Counted from the first letter of the stretch, positions 10,124 to 19,380 are shown. The stretch: 64,000 bases of DNA from Idiomarinaceae bacterium (GCA_002685255.1 NYWU01000003.1:207546-271545), one strand, 5' to 3'. Translations and numbers: made by a program. Notes: generated by a model from the sequence alone, not told the origin.

Positions 10124-10804
10124 ATGTCCAAACCGTCCATTGATTTTTCCACATTACTCGCTGTGTCCGTGCACGACATGAAAAATTCTTTGGGTTTACT
10201 TGTACAACAGCTCGAGGACGCCGCGGGTAAAGTCACCGACACCAAAACTCAGGGCGAATTGGCGCAAATGCATTACGAAGCACAGCGCATTAATACGAAC
10301 CTTGTACAACTACTTGCACTGTACCGACAACAGGATTCATTGCAAATCGAAAGTGAGAAAACGTATTTGGATGAGGTGGTTGAAGAGTTGGTGATGAACA
10401 ATCGGTTTTACAGCGACAGTAGGTCTATAACGCTTACGGCTGACATCGCCGATGATATCTTTTTCGTCGGCGATAGAGCATTAATCACACAAGTTTTAAA
10501 CGATGTATTCATTAATGCTATGCGCTACACCGCCGATAAGCTTATTATAAAAGCCAAACGTGTTGCAGATCGTGGGTGTTCCATTACGATAGAGGATAAC
10601 GGCCCTGGATATCCAGATTCATTACTCGCGCTAAATGACCTGCAGCCGCGCTACTTAGACATGGAAGGCAGCCGCACTGGACTCGGACTCTATTTTGCCC
10701 GATTGATAGCGGAAGCGCATAAATACAAGGGGCAGCATGGATATATTAAATTGGAGAATTCTAGCTCGTTAGGTGGTAGCCGTTTTACGCTATACCTACC
10801 CTAA
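10124..10804 (+). CDS. Histidine kinase without a sensor domain
   Basis: A 226-residue protein made of little more than a kinase core. A probable phospho-acceptor His17 sits in SVHDMKNSLG. The ATPase part follows: N-box NDVFINAMRYT (126-136), G1 box EDNGPGYPD (157-165) and G2 box SRTGLGLYFARL (183-194). There is no membrane segment, PAS or GAF domain ahead of the kinase, so input must come from a partner. ATG start at 10124 with GAGGAA upstream. It is followed closely by a gene of unknown function and a SUI1-domain gene. No response regulator is fused; receiver proteins lie 2-4 kb downstream and at 20.6 kb. Confidence 0.85.
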   Translation: MSKPSIDFSTLLAVSVHDMKNSLGLLVQQLEDAAGKVTDTKTQGELAQMHYEAQRINTNLVQLLALYRQQDSLQIESEKTYLDEVVEELVMNNRFYSDSRSITLTADIADDIFFVGDRALITQVLNDVFINAMRYTADKLIIKAKRVADRGCSITIEDNGPGYPDSLLALNDLQPRYLDMEGSRTGLGLYFARLIAEAHKYKGQHGYIKLENSSSLGGSRFTLYLP

Positions 10805-10834
10805 CCTTTTAGATAGTAGCGACAGACTCAAATT

Positions 10835-11590
10835 ATGGTTTATACAATAATAATATCGCTGATTGTGTTACTCGTGCTGATGGCCATTATGATCAGCGCC
10901 GTGCAGCAATATCGACAGAAACAAAATTTAGAACGCAGACAACGTTACGCTAAGTTTCGTGCAGTGCTTGATCAGGTTGAAGACCTAATCAACATTACCG
11001 GCTACTTTCCGATTGGCAAATCGGTTTATGCGCTACTTAACGCGCGCGCTAAAGATTTATTAATCAACATGAACGATGTCATGCCTTCAGAGGCGCTTAA
11101 AGATCGTATACATGAGTACGAAACGCGTTTAAAAGGCCTCGACGTAAACGATACCTCGCTCATTTCTGAAGACTTCGAGTTGCCGCATAATGATAAACAA
11201 ATTATTGCCATGATTAACGCGCTCAAACGCTTACGTAGTGCCATTCGTAGCGAGCATGCCAAAGGTCGTGTTGACACACAGGTATACAATACGGAAGATC
11301 AGCGCTTACAAAAGTTGCAACTTAAAATTAGCATCGAGACTTTAATCAAACGGGGCGAAAACGCATACAATAGTAATATGCTTGGTTCAGCGCGGCAGTA
11401 TTACGAAAAAGCGTTACGCACTATCGATGAGCATACATACAGTGACGAATACACGCAGCGACGCCATGAGCAAATTCAGGCATCTCTAGAGCAAATAACC
11501 AGCGAACTCCGTGATGCCAACAGTAATGATGCGCGCAAACGTAAAAGCGACGAACTTGAAGAACTATTTCAACCGAAGAAAAAGTGGTAA
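10835..11590 (+). CDS. Membrane-anchored helical protein of unknown function
   Basis: A 251-residue protein I cannot assign. Residues 2-22 are one hydrophobic segment (VYTIIISLIVLLVLMAIMI), followed by QQYRQKQNLERRQRY and a long, charged, mostly helical region. Residues about 172-190 (RGENAYNSNMLGSARQYYEKAL) look like a tetratricopeptide-type helix pair. The tail is lysine-rich (PKKKW). Topology is probably N-terminal anchor with a cytoplasmic body. It starts 30 bp after the sensorless kinase and ends 6 bp before the SUI1 gene, so the three are likely one transcript; it could recruit the kinase to the membrane, which is inference only. Confidence 0.75.
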   Translation: MVYTIIISLIVLLVLMAIMISAVQQYRQKQNLERRQRYAKFRAVLDQVEDLINITGYFPIGKSVYALLNARAKDLLINMNDVMPSEALKDRIHEYETRLKGLDVNDTSLISEDFELPHNDKQIIAMINALKRLRSAIRSEHAKGRVDTQVYNTEDQRLQKLQLKISIETLIKRGENAYNSNMLGSARQYYEKALRTIDEHTYSDEYTQRRHEQIQASLEQITSELRDANSNDARKRKSDELEELFQPKKKW

Positions 11591-11596
11591 CTCGGC

Positions 11597-11932
11597 ATGT
11601 CAGACTGGAAAGACACACTCTCGCAGATGGTATACAGCACCGACCAAGGACGCATCGATCCTGAACCTGAACCCGAGGATATTCCCGCAGGCGATGGAAT
11701 TGTGCGTTTACAACGAGAGACCAAAGGACGTAAAGGAAAAGGGGTTACGTTAGTCAAAGGGCTTACACTACCGCATGATGAACTCAAACAAGTCGCTAAA
11801 AAGCTTAAACAGCAATGCGGTGTAGGCGGTTCGGTTAAAGATTATGTTATCGAGCTACAAGGCGATCAACGTGACATCATCGAAAAGTGGCTCAGTGACC
11901 AAGGTTATCGCGTCAAGCGAGCGGGCGGCTGA
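11597..11932 (+). CDS. yciH: SUI1/eIF1-domain protein YciH
   Basis: A 111-residue bacterial homologue of translation initiation factor eIF1. The SUI1 core is visible in the C-terminal two thirds: RLQRETKGRKGKGVTLVKGL, LKQVAKKLKQQCGVGGSVKD and IELQGDQRDIIEKWLSDQGY. E. coli YciH (108 residues) has the same layout and has been linked to initiation fidelity. It ends in a 20-bp convergent overlap with the receiver-phosphatase gene on the other strand. Confidence 0.93.
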   Translation: MSDWKDTLSQMVYSTDQGRIDPEPEPEDIPAGDGIVRLQRETKGRKGKGVTLVKGLTLPHDELKQVAKKLKQQCGVGGSVKDYVIELQGDQRDIIEKWLSDQGYRVKRAGG

Positions 11933-13595
11933 GCGAATAACTGACATACAGTAGCGATCCGCCATCGCGCCACTCGACCTCATCGGCCACCTGCTTGATG
12001 AGGTTAATCCCACGACCAAAGGTATCCTCTGAGTCGTTAGTAGAATGGCCCGCATGCTGCCCATCGAATCGGTGTTCAGTATTTGACGATAGCGTGAATG
12101 ATAGTTGCTGTGAGGTCGGGTGATAATCAATATCAAAGTAGATTTCCAGCCCTTGTAACTGCTCAATACGCGATTGCCGTTCCTCGTAATAACGCTCAAA
12201 ACTCTCTTGCTGTTTAAGCTCAGACTGCATATCAAGCACAGAGTGCTCTAAGAGATTATTGAAACTCTCGGCAAACAGCAAGTACAACGAGGTTTTATGC
12301 GGCTGCAATGCATCGAGTTTAGCCAGCGAGTCGACCATGCGTTGCATAGGATCACGATTGCGAATATCGTGCTCTGTTAACACAACGCGCAGCTCAAACG
12401 GAAGATTATACTCATTCTGCGGCTTTGCCTGAGGTTCTAGCCCTGTTGCTTGGCATTTCAAGCATAGCAGCGACAAATCATCATTCAGTGGTGTATCACC
12501 AGTAAAATTATCAATGCGCTCCACAATGGCGCGAAACTGTGCTTCCGAACACTCTGAATCAAGCATTTCGGTGACCCAGTCGGCGAACCGCTCTTCACCA
12601 ATCATTTCACCTTGATGATTACACGCCTCCACTACGCCATCACTGAACATCACCAAGCGCTGTCCGGGCGTGACAAAATAATGCTCTAACTGACTGTTAA
12701 ATTGCGCGCGTGGAAGGATCCCGAGTGCCATATGCTGGGGTTTAATACGCTGCTCGAGTTGCCCTCGCGTATCGAGCAGCAATGCATCGGGCACGCCCCC
12801 ACTCCAACAACTAATTCTATCGCCATTCGCGGACATTTCGACCACCAGTGCAGCACAAAACATGTCATCTGGCAGTACTTTATAGAGTCGACTATTAAAC
12901 TCAGTCACCATGTCACCGACAGATAAGCCACGCTCAGCCATGCTAAAAAACGCCTGAGCGACGGGTAAAGCACCTGTAGCAGGCGCAAGACCATGACCCG
13001 TGAAATCACCCAAGAATAAATAATAATTACCGAAGGGACCCACCCGCCCGAGGCAAACATCCCCATTAAAGTTACTCGTTGGGCGCAGATAGCTTTTTAC
13101 GAAGGGCTGCTGCAACTGATTTTCGGCGAGCGCATTCTCTAACATATGCTGCACCACATTCTGCTCGCGCTCCATACGAGCAGAATGCCAAGCGAGCGTC
13201 CTGTTTTTTTGTACCAACGAATAACTTAATTCGCGGACTCGTGCATGCGCATTGACTTTGGCTTGCAGTATTACGGGCTCAAAGGGGATGCTTAGAAAGT
13301 CATCGCCGCCGACTTTTAAACACTCCAATAATGTCTCTTGCGAATCTAGAGCGGTAAGAAAAATAATCGGTAAGTGGATATTGCCCGACATGGCTTTGAG
13401 TCGCGGAGCCGTCTCAAAGCCATCCATTTCTGGCATCATTACGTCAAGCAGTATCAATTGCGGCTGAACCTGCTGGAAAACATTTAGCGCCTCACGACCG
13501 TTGCTCGCACAGACTACTTCATGCCCAAACGATTCCAGTAACCCCGTCAGCATGATCTGATTGGCTTTTTGATCGTCGACTACCAGAATTTTCAT
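11913..13595 (-). CDS. Receiver - PP2C phosphatase - RsbW-like kinase protein (CrsR/HsbR type)
   Basis: A 560-residue three-part protein. Residues 1-125 are a receiver domain (Asp7, Asp8, phospho-acceptor Asp51 in LLDVMMPEMDG, Thr81), but the usual conserved Lys is Ile103 (LSIPFEP). Residues about 150-385 are a SpoIIE/PP2C phosphatase with GDFTGHGLAPATG, MFSDGVVEA and NDDLSLL. The last 160 residues are an RsbW-like ATPase with ESFNNLLEHS and GRGINLIKQV. This layout matches HsbR of Pseudomonas and CrsR of Shewanella, which phosphorylate and dephosphorylate a STAS partner; CrsR also controls RpoS. The STAS gene lies directly upstream with a TAATG junction. Confidence 0.88.
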   Translation of the reverse strand: MKILVVDDQKANQIMLTGLLESFGHEVVCASNGREALNVFQQVQPQLILLDVMMPEMDGFETAPRLKAMSGNIHLPIIFLTALDSQETLLECLKVGGDDFLSIPFEPVILQAKVNAHARVRELSYSLVQKNRTLAWHSARMEREQNVVQHMLENALAENQLQQPFVKSYLRPTSNFNGDVCLGRVGPFGNYYLFLGDFTGHGLAPATGALPVAQAFFSMAERGLSVGDMVTEFNSRLYKVLPDDMFCAALVVEMSANGDRISCWSGGVPDALLLDTRGQLEQRIKPQHMALGILPRAQFNSQLEHYFVTPGQRLVMFSDGVVEACNHQGEMIGEERFADWVTEMLDSECSEAQFRAIVERIDNFTGDTPLNDDLSLLCLKCQATGLEPQAKPQNEYNLPFELRVVLTEHDIRNRDPMQRMVDSLAKLDALQPHKTSLYLLFAESFNNLLEHSVLDMQSELKQQESFERYYEERQSRIEQLQGLEIYFDIDYHPTSQQLSFTLSSNTEHRFDGQHAGHSTNDSEDTFGRGINLIKQVADEVEWRDGGSLLYVSYSLSRPLA

Positions 13596-13900
13596 TAGGC
13601 AATGGTAAACATTTTTTCGAAACGAGAGATATCGAGGATACGTTTTACTTCAGGACGCGCGTTAATCAGGTGAATCCCTTTAACGGTGCTACCTAGCGAT
13701 TTCCTCATGTTTAACAACATGCCTAATGCTGAGCTATCAAGATATTCGGTTTCACGTAAGTCAATAATAACCAGAGGCTCACTGTCGCCAATATGGCTGT
13801 AGGCCTGCCTAAACTCTTGGACCAAGCTAAAATCAAACTTTCCTTTGATGGAAATGATTAACTGCTTTTGATCCGCTGAAAACTCGCGAGTGACGCTCAT
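13595..13900 (-). CDS. STAS-domain anti-sigma-factor antagonist (CrsA/HsbA type)
   Basis: A 101-residue single STAS domain. The phosphorylatable serine region is YLDSSALGMLLNMRK, with Ser56/Ser57 the candidates. The frame is open up to 13936, but the ATG at 13900 has a strong GGGGAA site upstream and gives the normal STAS N-terminus (MSVTREFSADQ). Its stop overlaps the ATG of the receiver-phosphatase-kinase gene by one base (TAATG), so the two products are made together. Inferred role: the switch protein that binds an anti-sigma or sigma-sequestering partner when unphosphorylated. Confidence 0.88.
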   Translation of the reverse strand: MSVTREFSADQKQLIISIKGKFDFSLVQEFRQAYSHIGDSEPLVIIDLRETEYLDSSALGMLLNMRKSLGSTVKGIHLINARPEVKRILDISRFEKMFTIA

Positions 13901-14004
13901 AACTTCCCCTTTTTTAATTATTATTGCTCCTAGCATAACGTTTTTTAATTGAGTTTGCCGAGTAAATCAAATACTCTTTTTAAAAACACCCATTCAAAAT
14001 AAAT

Positions 14005-14799
14005 ATGTCACTGTCAATTAACGAACTTCGTATTTTGCTGGTCGAACCCTCTGACGTACAAAGAAAAGTTATAAAACACCACTTAGGTCAAGCACAATTA
14101 ACCGAAACGCGCGGTGCATCAACGATTGCAGAGGCAAAAACGTTAATCCGTGAGTGGCAACCCGATATTGTTACCAGTGCAATGTATTTTGAAGATGGGA
14201 CTGCGCATCAACTCATCGATTATATTCAAGAGTCGAACTTAGAAGATACAGTGCATTTTATGTTGGTATCGAGTGAACATCGACCCGATCAGTTGGAACA
14301 ATTTAAACAAGCCGGTATTGTCGCTATTCTCCCTAAACCGTTTTCGAGTCAACAATTAGAGCGCGCCATTAAAGCCACAGTGGATTTAATTGAGCCGGAG
14401 TCAGTTGAGCTTAACTTATTTGATGTAGAAGACTTGCGCGTTTTACTAGTAGACGACAGTGTTACCTCTCTCCACGCGCTGCGTCGTGTATTCGAGAACA
14501 TGGGTGTTGAACATGTTGTTGAGTCGAATAATGGCCTCGCTGCCATTGATGTTCTTAACCAACAATCTTTTGATCTTATTGTTACTGACTTTAATATGCC
14601 AGAAATGAGTGGCAGTGAGTTTGCTCAACATGTGCGTCAGGATCCTTCTCATGCACACACGCCCATTTTAATGGTTACCGCTCAAGCCAATGAATTACAA
14701 GTAACAACGATTAAACAGAGCGGTGTCGACGCGTTGACAGACAAACCATTTGAGCCCGCAACGCTCAAAAAACTATTAATTAATTTATTAGACCAATAA
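14005..14799 (+). CDS. Double-receiver response regulator, first receiver degenerate
   Basis: A 264-residue protein of two receiver domains and no output domain. The second (residues 143-264) is complete: Asp150, Asp151, phospho-acceptor Asp195 (VTDFNMPEMSG), Thr225 and Lys247 (TDKPFEP). In the first (residues 8-128) the acidic pair is Glu-Pro (LLVEPSD) and the acceptor position is Ala59 (IVTSAMYFEDG), while Lys111 remains, so it should not be phosphorylated in the normal way. It is divergent from the STAS gene, about 104 bp apart, and ends in a strong terminator. No good ribosome site precedes the ATG. Confidence 0.88.
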   Translation: MSLSINELRILLVEPSDVQRKVIKHHLGQAQLTETRGASTIAEAKTLIREWQPDIVTSAMYFEDGTAHQLIDYIQESNLEDTVHFMLVSSEHRPDQLEQFKQAGIVAILPKPFSSQQLERAIKATVDLIEPESVELNLFDVEDLRVLLVDDSVTSLHALRRVFENMGVEHVVESNNGLAAIDVLNQQSFDLIVTDFNMPEMSGSEFAQHVRQDPSHAHTPILMVTAQANELQVTTIKQSGVDALTDKPFEPATLKKLLINLLDQ

Positions 14800-14826
14800 A
14801 AAAGCCACTTCGGAAAGTGGCTTTTT
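14799..14826. terminator. Bidirectional intrinsic terminator
   Basis: AAAAAGCCACTT (14799-14810) and AAGTGGCTTTTT (14815-14826) form a 12-bp stem with a CGGA loop and T-runs on both strands. It ends the double-receiver gene (forward) and the amidohydrolase pair (reverse). Confidence 0.95.
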
Positions 14827-14847
14827 ATTCGGAATAATGTCCATGGA

Positions 14848-16155
14848 TTATTCGCTACGAGCCGGCTTTTGCTGATACTTGTTATACAGTTCAGTGTGAC
14901 GACTTTCTAAGCTCACCGCACGGCCATTGATAAACATGTGCGTCAACGATTGTCCCATCGGATCAAGTAAATCCCCTTTCGAAACAACAATCGATGCCTG
15001 CTTACCTTCTTCGAGTGAACCCAGCTTATCGGCAACGCCCATAAACTCAGCAGGTTTAAGTGTAATCGCCTTGAGTGCTTGCTGAGCATCTAAGCCATAG
15101 GCAACGGCATTACCTGCTGCAAACGGCAAATTACGAACATCCCAGTAACCTGGATACGCAATCGCAAAGTTTACCCCAGCTTCGGCAAGACGAGCGGGGG
15201 TAGAAAATGCTTGGTCGTAGCCATCGTCTTCACGCATCGGCAAACCAAATGGTGAACCGAAAACAACCGGGATTTGTAATTCAGCCAGTTTGTCCGCGAT
15301 GCGCCACGCATCGTAGGCACCCACTAAGACGAGATCAAAACCATAGCTTTGGCTGACTTCAATGGCTTGCTCGAGCTGACGTTTATCTTGTGCATGCACA
15401 TATAAACGTTTGCTGTCGTCAAACAATCCCATCATTGCTTCCCAACGCTGGTCCTCAGGAATATCTCGACCCGCACGCTTAGCATCATAATAGGCTTTTG
15501 CGTCAGCAAATACTTGCTTAAGCTTTTGTAAGGCTTCAGCATTGGCTTTACGTTGCTCTTCAGCTGAACGGCGCTCCCACCATGTATCCACCACATAAGT
15601 GCGCGGCCAATTAATGTGTACGCCCTCTTCTGCTGTGACTAACGCATCTTGCCAGTTCCAACCATCGAGCTGCATGAGAGATGATTGCCCACTCACCATG
15701 CCTCCTTCGGGTACCACTTGCGCGTACGCCACCCCATTGTAGCGAACCGTCGGGATCACTTCTGAGTCAGCGTTAAAAGCAATATGCCCTGCCACTTCCG
15801 GTGTAACATCACCGACTTCATCAGCATCACGAGTAGCGCGCACCGCCTCGATCTCGTTCAAACCTAATGTCGTGTCCATCGCAATTACGCCGGGGTAGAC
15901 ATGTTGACCGCTGATATCGATAGCCTGCGCGTCAGCGGGCACCGCTAGATCTTGACCGATTGCGACGATTTTACCATCAGCAAATAATAAGTCGGTTTGA
16001 CTTAAAACGCCTTTAGTCACCGTGTGTAAAGTACCGTTCTGTAGCACGATGGGCTGTGCTTGTTTCTTACCTGGCACCTCGTCGTGCGCCACCGATTGCG
16101 TCACTGCGCATGCGCTCAGCAAAGCTGCGGTCAGTGCTTTATTAAGTAATTTCAT
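14848..16155 (-). CDS. Exported amidohydrolase-family protein lacking the HxH metal motif
   Basis: A 435-residue secreted protein of the imidazolonepropionase/dihydroorotase superfamily. Residues 1-23 are a signal peptide (ALTAALLSACAVTQSVA). The composite beta-sandwich and barrel are recognisable, including the late GNAVAYGLDAQQALKAITLKPA and LGSLEEGKQASIVV. The strand-1 motif that normally reads PGxIDxHTH is PGVIAMDTT (88-96), so both metal-binding histidines are replaced (Asp94, Thr96). Either it is not a metallohydrolase or it is a structural partner of the larger protein encoded 2 bp upstream. Both genes are one transcription unit. The substrate is unknown. Confidence 0.85.
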   Translation of the reverse strand: MKLLNKALTAALLSACAVTQSVAHDEVPGKKQAQPIVLQNGTLHTVTKGVLSQTDLLFADGKIVAIGQDLAVPADAQAIDISGQHVYPGVIAMDTTLGLNEIEAVRATRDADEVGDVTPEVAGHIAFNADSEVIPTVRYNGVAYAQVVPEGGMVSGQSSLMQLDGWNWQDALVTAEEGVHINWPRTYVVDTWWERRSAEEQRKANAEALQKLKQVFADAKAYYDAKRAGRDIPEDQRWEAMMGLFDDSKRLYVHAQDKRQLEQAIEVSQSYGFDLVLVGAYDAWRIADKLAELQIPVVFGSPFGLPMREDDGYDQAFSTPARLAEAGVNFAIAYPGYWDVRNLPFAAGNAVAYGLDAQQALKAITLKPAEFMGVADKLGSLEEGKQASIVVSKGDLLDPMGQSLTHMFINGRAVSLESRHTELYNKYQQKPARSE

Positions 16156-16157
16156 GA

Positions 16158-19100
16158 TTAATGTCCTCCATGGCTATGCGACTTGGCAGCGAAATGATCG
16201 AGCCAAAAGTCATGCTGAGTTTCGCAGTGCCACTCGGGTTGCTCTTTTTTATAGGCGTCTTGTTCGCCTTGCTTCGCGGCATCGCCTGCTGCAAGCACTT
16301 TCTGAATAAGCGCTTGTTTCTCTTGTTTAACTTGGGCTTGACGTTGTTTATCAAGTTCACGGTCAAAGAACTTACGACCGTTAATCCAAGTCTGTTGCGC
16401 CTGCGCGTAGCTGCTCAATGGGTAGTGATTCCAAAGCACAAAGTCCGCATCTTTACCTTTCTCGATACTGCCCACGTACTGATCGACCTTGAGCTGCTTC
16501 GCTGGATTAATGGTGATCATTTTAAGCGCTTCGTGCGGTTCCATTCCACAATAACGCACCGACTTGGCCGCCTCGGTATTCAATCGACGTTGCAGGTCTT
16601 CACTATCCGAATTGATGCTGGTAAGTACACCACGATCATGCATTAAGCACGCGTTTTGTGGAATCGCATCATAAACCTCAAACTTGTATGCCCACCAGTC
16701 AGCAAAGGTCGAACCTGACGCCCCATGCGCGGCCATTTCATCAGCCACCTTGTAGCCTTCGAGAATATGAGTGAAGGTATCTAAGGTAAAGCCAAAGTCC
16801 TCGGCGACCTGCATCAGCATCAAAATCTCCGATGCCACGTAGGAATGCGCGTGAACAAAACGCTCAGAATTCATGATTTCAATCAGTGCATCTAAACGGT
16901 AATCAGGACGTGGCGGTGCGGCTTTACGTTTCTCCGCAGCACTCAAGCGATCGTATTCACGTTTACGCTCTTGGTATTCCAGTGCGGCTTGGAAGCCATC
17001 GCGAATGATAGTTTCAACGCCCATCCGTGTTTGCGGATAACGAATCGTCATATCATCGCCCCAGTTGCTCTGCTTCACGTTTTCACCCAAAGCGAACTTG
17101 ATAGAGGCGGGTGCTGCGTCAAACTTCATCACATCACCTGTGGCGCCCCAACGCAATTTAATTACTTGCGCTTGACCACCAATCGGGTTAGCAGAGCCGT
17201 GTAGTAGCTGTGCCATCGTGGTACCACCAGCAAGCGAACGATAAATATGAATATCATCAGAATTTATCACATCACCAATGCGTACTTCTGAAGTCACTGC
17301 TTCTGAACCTTCGTTCACCCCTTGGTCGATGGCAATGTGCGAATGTTCGTCAATGATACCCGGGGTTAGATGCATACCAGTGCCATCGATTTCACGAACA
17401 CCACTTGGCGTGCTGAGGTTTTTGCCGATTGCAGCAAAGTTGCCGTCACGAACCAACACATCGGTATTTTCTAATATGCCTTGATCGGTTGCGGTCCAGA
17501 CAGTTGCATTTTTAATTAATACATCTTCACGCGCTGGTAGGCCTTTTTGCCCATAGGCAACGTTCGGGAACGTTAATTCGCTGACGAACGTCGGCTCTGC
17601 TTGTTCTGCGGCCTGTTCATCTTTGTTCGTTGCTTGATAGTTCAACGCTAACCGTTGTTCGCTACCGCTTGGCGCCACAGCCACTAACTCAGCTGCATTC
17701 TGCGCTGTCTGCATCAACTTAAAGCGCCACGTACCTGACTCACCGGCGACATCCAGATCAGCCACAAAAGATAGTTGATCAATGCCGGAATCAAGATGAC
17801 GTAACTTACTACTCTGATCGCCTAACGTAACGTCGCCCGAGAAGCTTGGTTGTGCCGTCACGCTCAGCGTTAACGAGTTACCTGACCAGTCAGTCGTATA
17901 TTCACCCGCAAAATCCACTTGTTCACGAGGAATCAAATCAATTTCTTGACCTTGTGTCCAAACCGACTGGATCACGCCGTCTTTGAACAAATCACCTTTA
18001 GCCATAACAAAGTCGGCCATGTAGCCTTGTTGCAGCTTACCTGCTTTATCCTCGATTCCCGCGATTTTGGCAGGGATGGTCGTCAGTGCGGCTAAGGCTT
18101 GGCGTTCGGTTAAGCCGTTTTCCATGGCTTTCTTTACATTAGGCCAAAATTGATCGGCCTTATCTAAACCGTATAACGTCAATGCAAAGTCAACGCCTGC
18201 GTTGGCGAGCATACCGGGGTTAGCAGGTGCGCGTTCCCAGTGGCGAAGTTTTGCGAGATCCACATCGAGGTATGCATCCACGCCCGAAACGTCTGGCGCA
18301 GCGGGGAAGTTGACCGGCACAATCAGCTCAGCATCCGTTGCCTTCACTTGTTCTAAACGTGCATATTCGTAGCCTGAAGCCAAGTAGATCGCAGGTACGT
18401 CGAATTGGTCAAATACCTTATCAGCACGTAGCAGCGATTTTTCATCTTCGACTTTAAATACGATACCGGTTTGCTCGATGTTTTTGAGTGCATCAAGCGC
18501 AGCATTAAATTCAACAGAACCGTTGTATGCTTCTTTACCGTATGCATTTTCGTACCATTGTGCGTCCGAGAGCGTTTGGCGAACCAATGCAATGCTGCCC
18601 ATTAATGATGTGGGATATTGTTGTTGCGACGTCCCCTTATCAAATGAGCCGAACTGACGTGTCGTGGGCTGATAAATCGTCTCGTTGGCGATTTTATCAG
18701 CGAGCGAAACAGCGGTTCCGTAGCCTTGTAAGATACCGTCTAGACGTGCCGTCTGAACGCTAGTGAAGCCGCTAGCAATCCATTTTTTAGCCGCATCGGG
18801 CGTGTTTTCGAACGCTGTATACCAATGCTGCTGGGCATGAATGGCGTCGTTTGCCGCATTGCCACCTTCACGGTGGTTGTTATAGATGGGCGTTTCAGAC
18901 CAATCCGGTTGAGCAGCTTGTTCAACACCATAATCGGTGTAAGCATCGATGAAGCCTGGATAGATATGATATCCCGTACCATCAATCACTTTTGCGCCCG
19001 CTGGTACTTTACCGTTCTTAGCGACAGAAACGATCTTACCGTTATTGATTACTAAGGTCGCATTAACAATAGATTGCCCAGGCTCCGTGGTAATGGTGGC

Positions 19101-19235
19101 ATTCTGAATAGCAACGAGCGATGGTGTATTGTCGCGCATGCCATTGACGCGTGTCGTTTGATCGGCATTCACGGACGTTGCGAAAACGCTCGTAACCGCC
19201 AAAGCCAACGCGCTCAGCTGGTGCTTCGCATTCAT
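16158..19235 (-). CDS. Exported two-domain amidohydrolase
   Basis: A 1025-residue secreted protein with two amidohydrolase-type halves. Residues 1-24 are a signal peptide. The first half (about 40-440) has PGFIDAYTD (93-101) in place of PGxIDxHTH, so it lacks the metal histidines. Residues about 440-540 are a beta-rich linker. The second half (about 565-980) looks complete: EHSH with His631 and His633, His795 and His797 (FVHAHSY), His823 (FTHILEG) and Asp877 (INSDSED). The C-terminus is His-rich (KSHSHGGH). One half therefore looks active and the other degenerate. A role in breaking down a peptide or cyclic amide in the periplasm is plausible. Confidence 0.87.
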   Translation of the reverse strand: MNAKHQLSALALAVTSVFATSVNADQTTRVNGMRDNTPSLVAIQNATITTEPGQSIVNATLVINNGKIVSVAKNGKVPAGAKVIDGTGYHIYPGFIDAYTDYGVEQAAQPDWSETPIYNNHREGGNAANDAIHAQQHWYTAFENTPDAAKKWIASGFTSVQTARLDGILQGYGTAVSLADKIANETIYQPTTRQFGSFDKGTSQQQYPTSLMGSIALVRQTLSDAQWYENAYGKEAYNGSVEFNAALDALKNIEQTGIVFKVEDEKSLLRADKVFDQFDVPAIYLASGYEYARLEQVKATDAELIVPVNFPAAPDVSGVDAYLDVDLAKLRHWERAPANPGMLANAGVDFALTLYGLDKADQFWPNVKKAMENGLTERQALAALTTIPAKIAGIEDKAGKLQQGYMADFVMAKGDLFKDGVIQSVWTQGQEIDLIPREQVDFAGEYTTDWSGNSLTLSVTAQPSFSGDVTLGDQSSKLRHLDSGIDQLSFVADLDVAGESGTWRFKLMQTAQNAAELVAVAPSGSEQRLALNYQATNKDEQAAEQAEPTFVSELTFPNVAYGQKGLPAREDVLIKNATVWTATDQGILENTDVLVRDGNFAAIGKNLSTPSGVREIDGTGMHLTPGIIDEHSHIAIDQGVNEGSEAVTSEVRIGDVINSDDIHIYRSLAGGTTMAQLLHGSANPIGGQAQVIKLRWGATGDVMKFDAAPASIKFALGENVKQSNWGDDMTIRYPQTRMGVETIIRDGFQAALEYQERKREYDRLSAAEKRKAAPPRPDYRLDALIEIMNSERFVHAHSYVASEILMLMQVAEDFGFTLDTFTHILEGYKVADEMAAHGASGSTFADWWAYKFEVYDAIPQNACLMHDRGVLTSINSDSEDLQRRLNTEAAKSVRYCGMEPHEALKMITINPAKQLKVDQYVGSIEKGKDADFVLWNHYPLSSYAQAQQTWINGRKFFDRELDKQRQAQVKQEKQALIQKVLAAGDAAKQGEQDAYKKEQPEWHCETQHDFWLDHFAAKSHSHGGH

Positions 19236-19380
19236 GGTTGTTCCCCACTGGTTATTATTTTTTCGTGTAAAGAGTTAAACTCTGAGTGTAAAGTAAAACG
19301 TATGTAACACTAGCAACAAGACATAAAAGATAGAATGTGCAATATTATCGTTAAATAATCTAGCGCAAAGGAACTTAAAA

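Noticed and set aside
16161..16646. 161-codon forward frame with hydrophobic stretches
   Set aside because: Lies opposite the conserved C-terminal half of the large amidohydrolase; the hydrophobic look comes from the complement.
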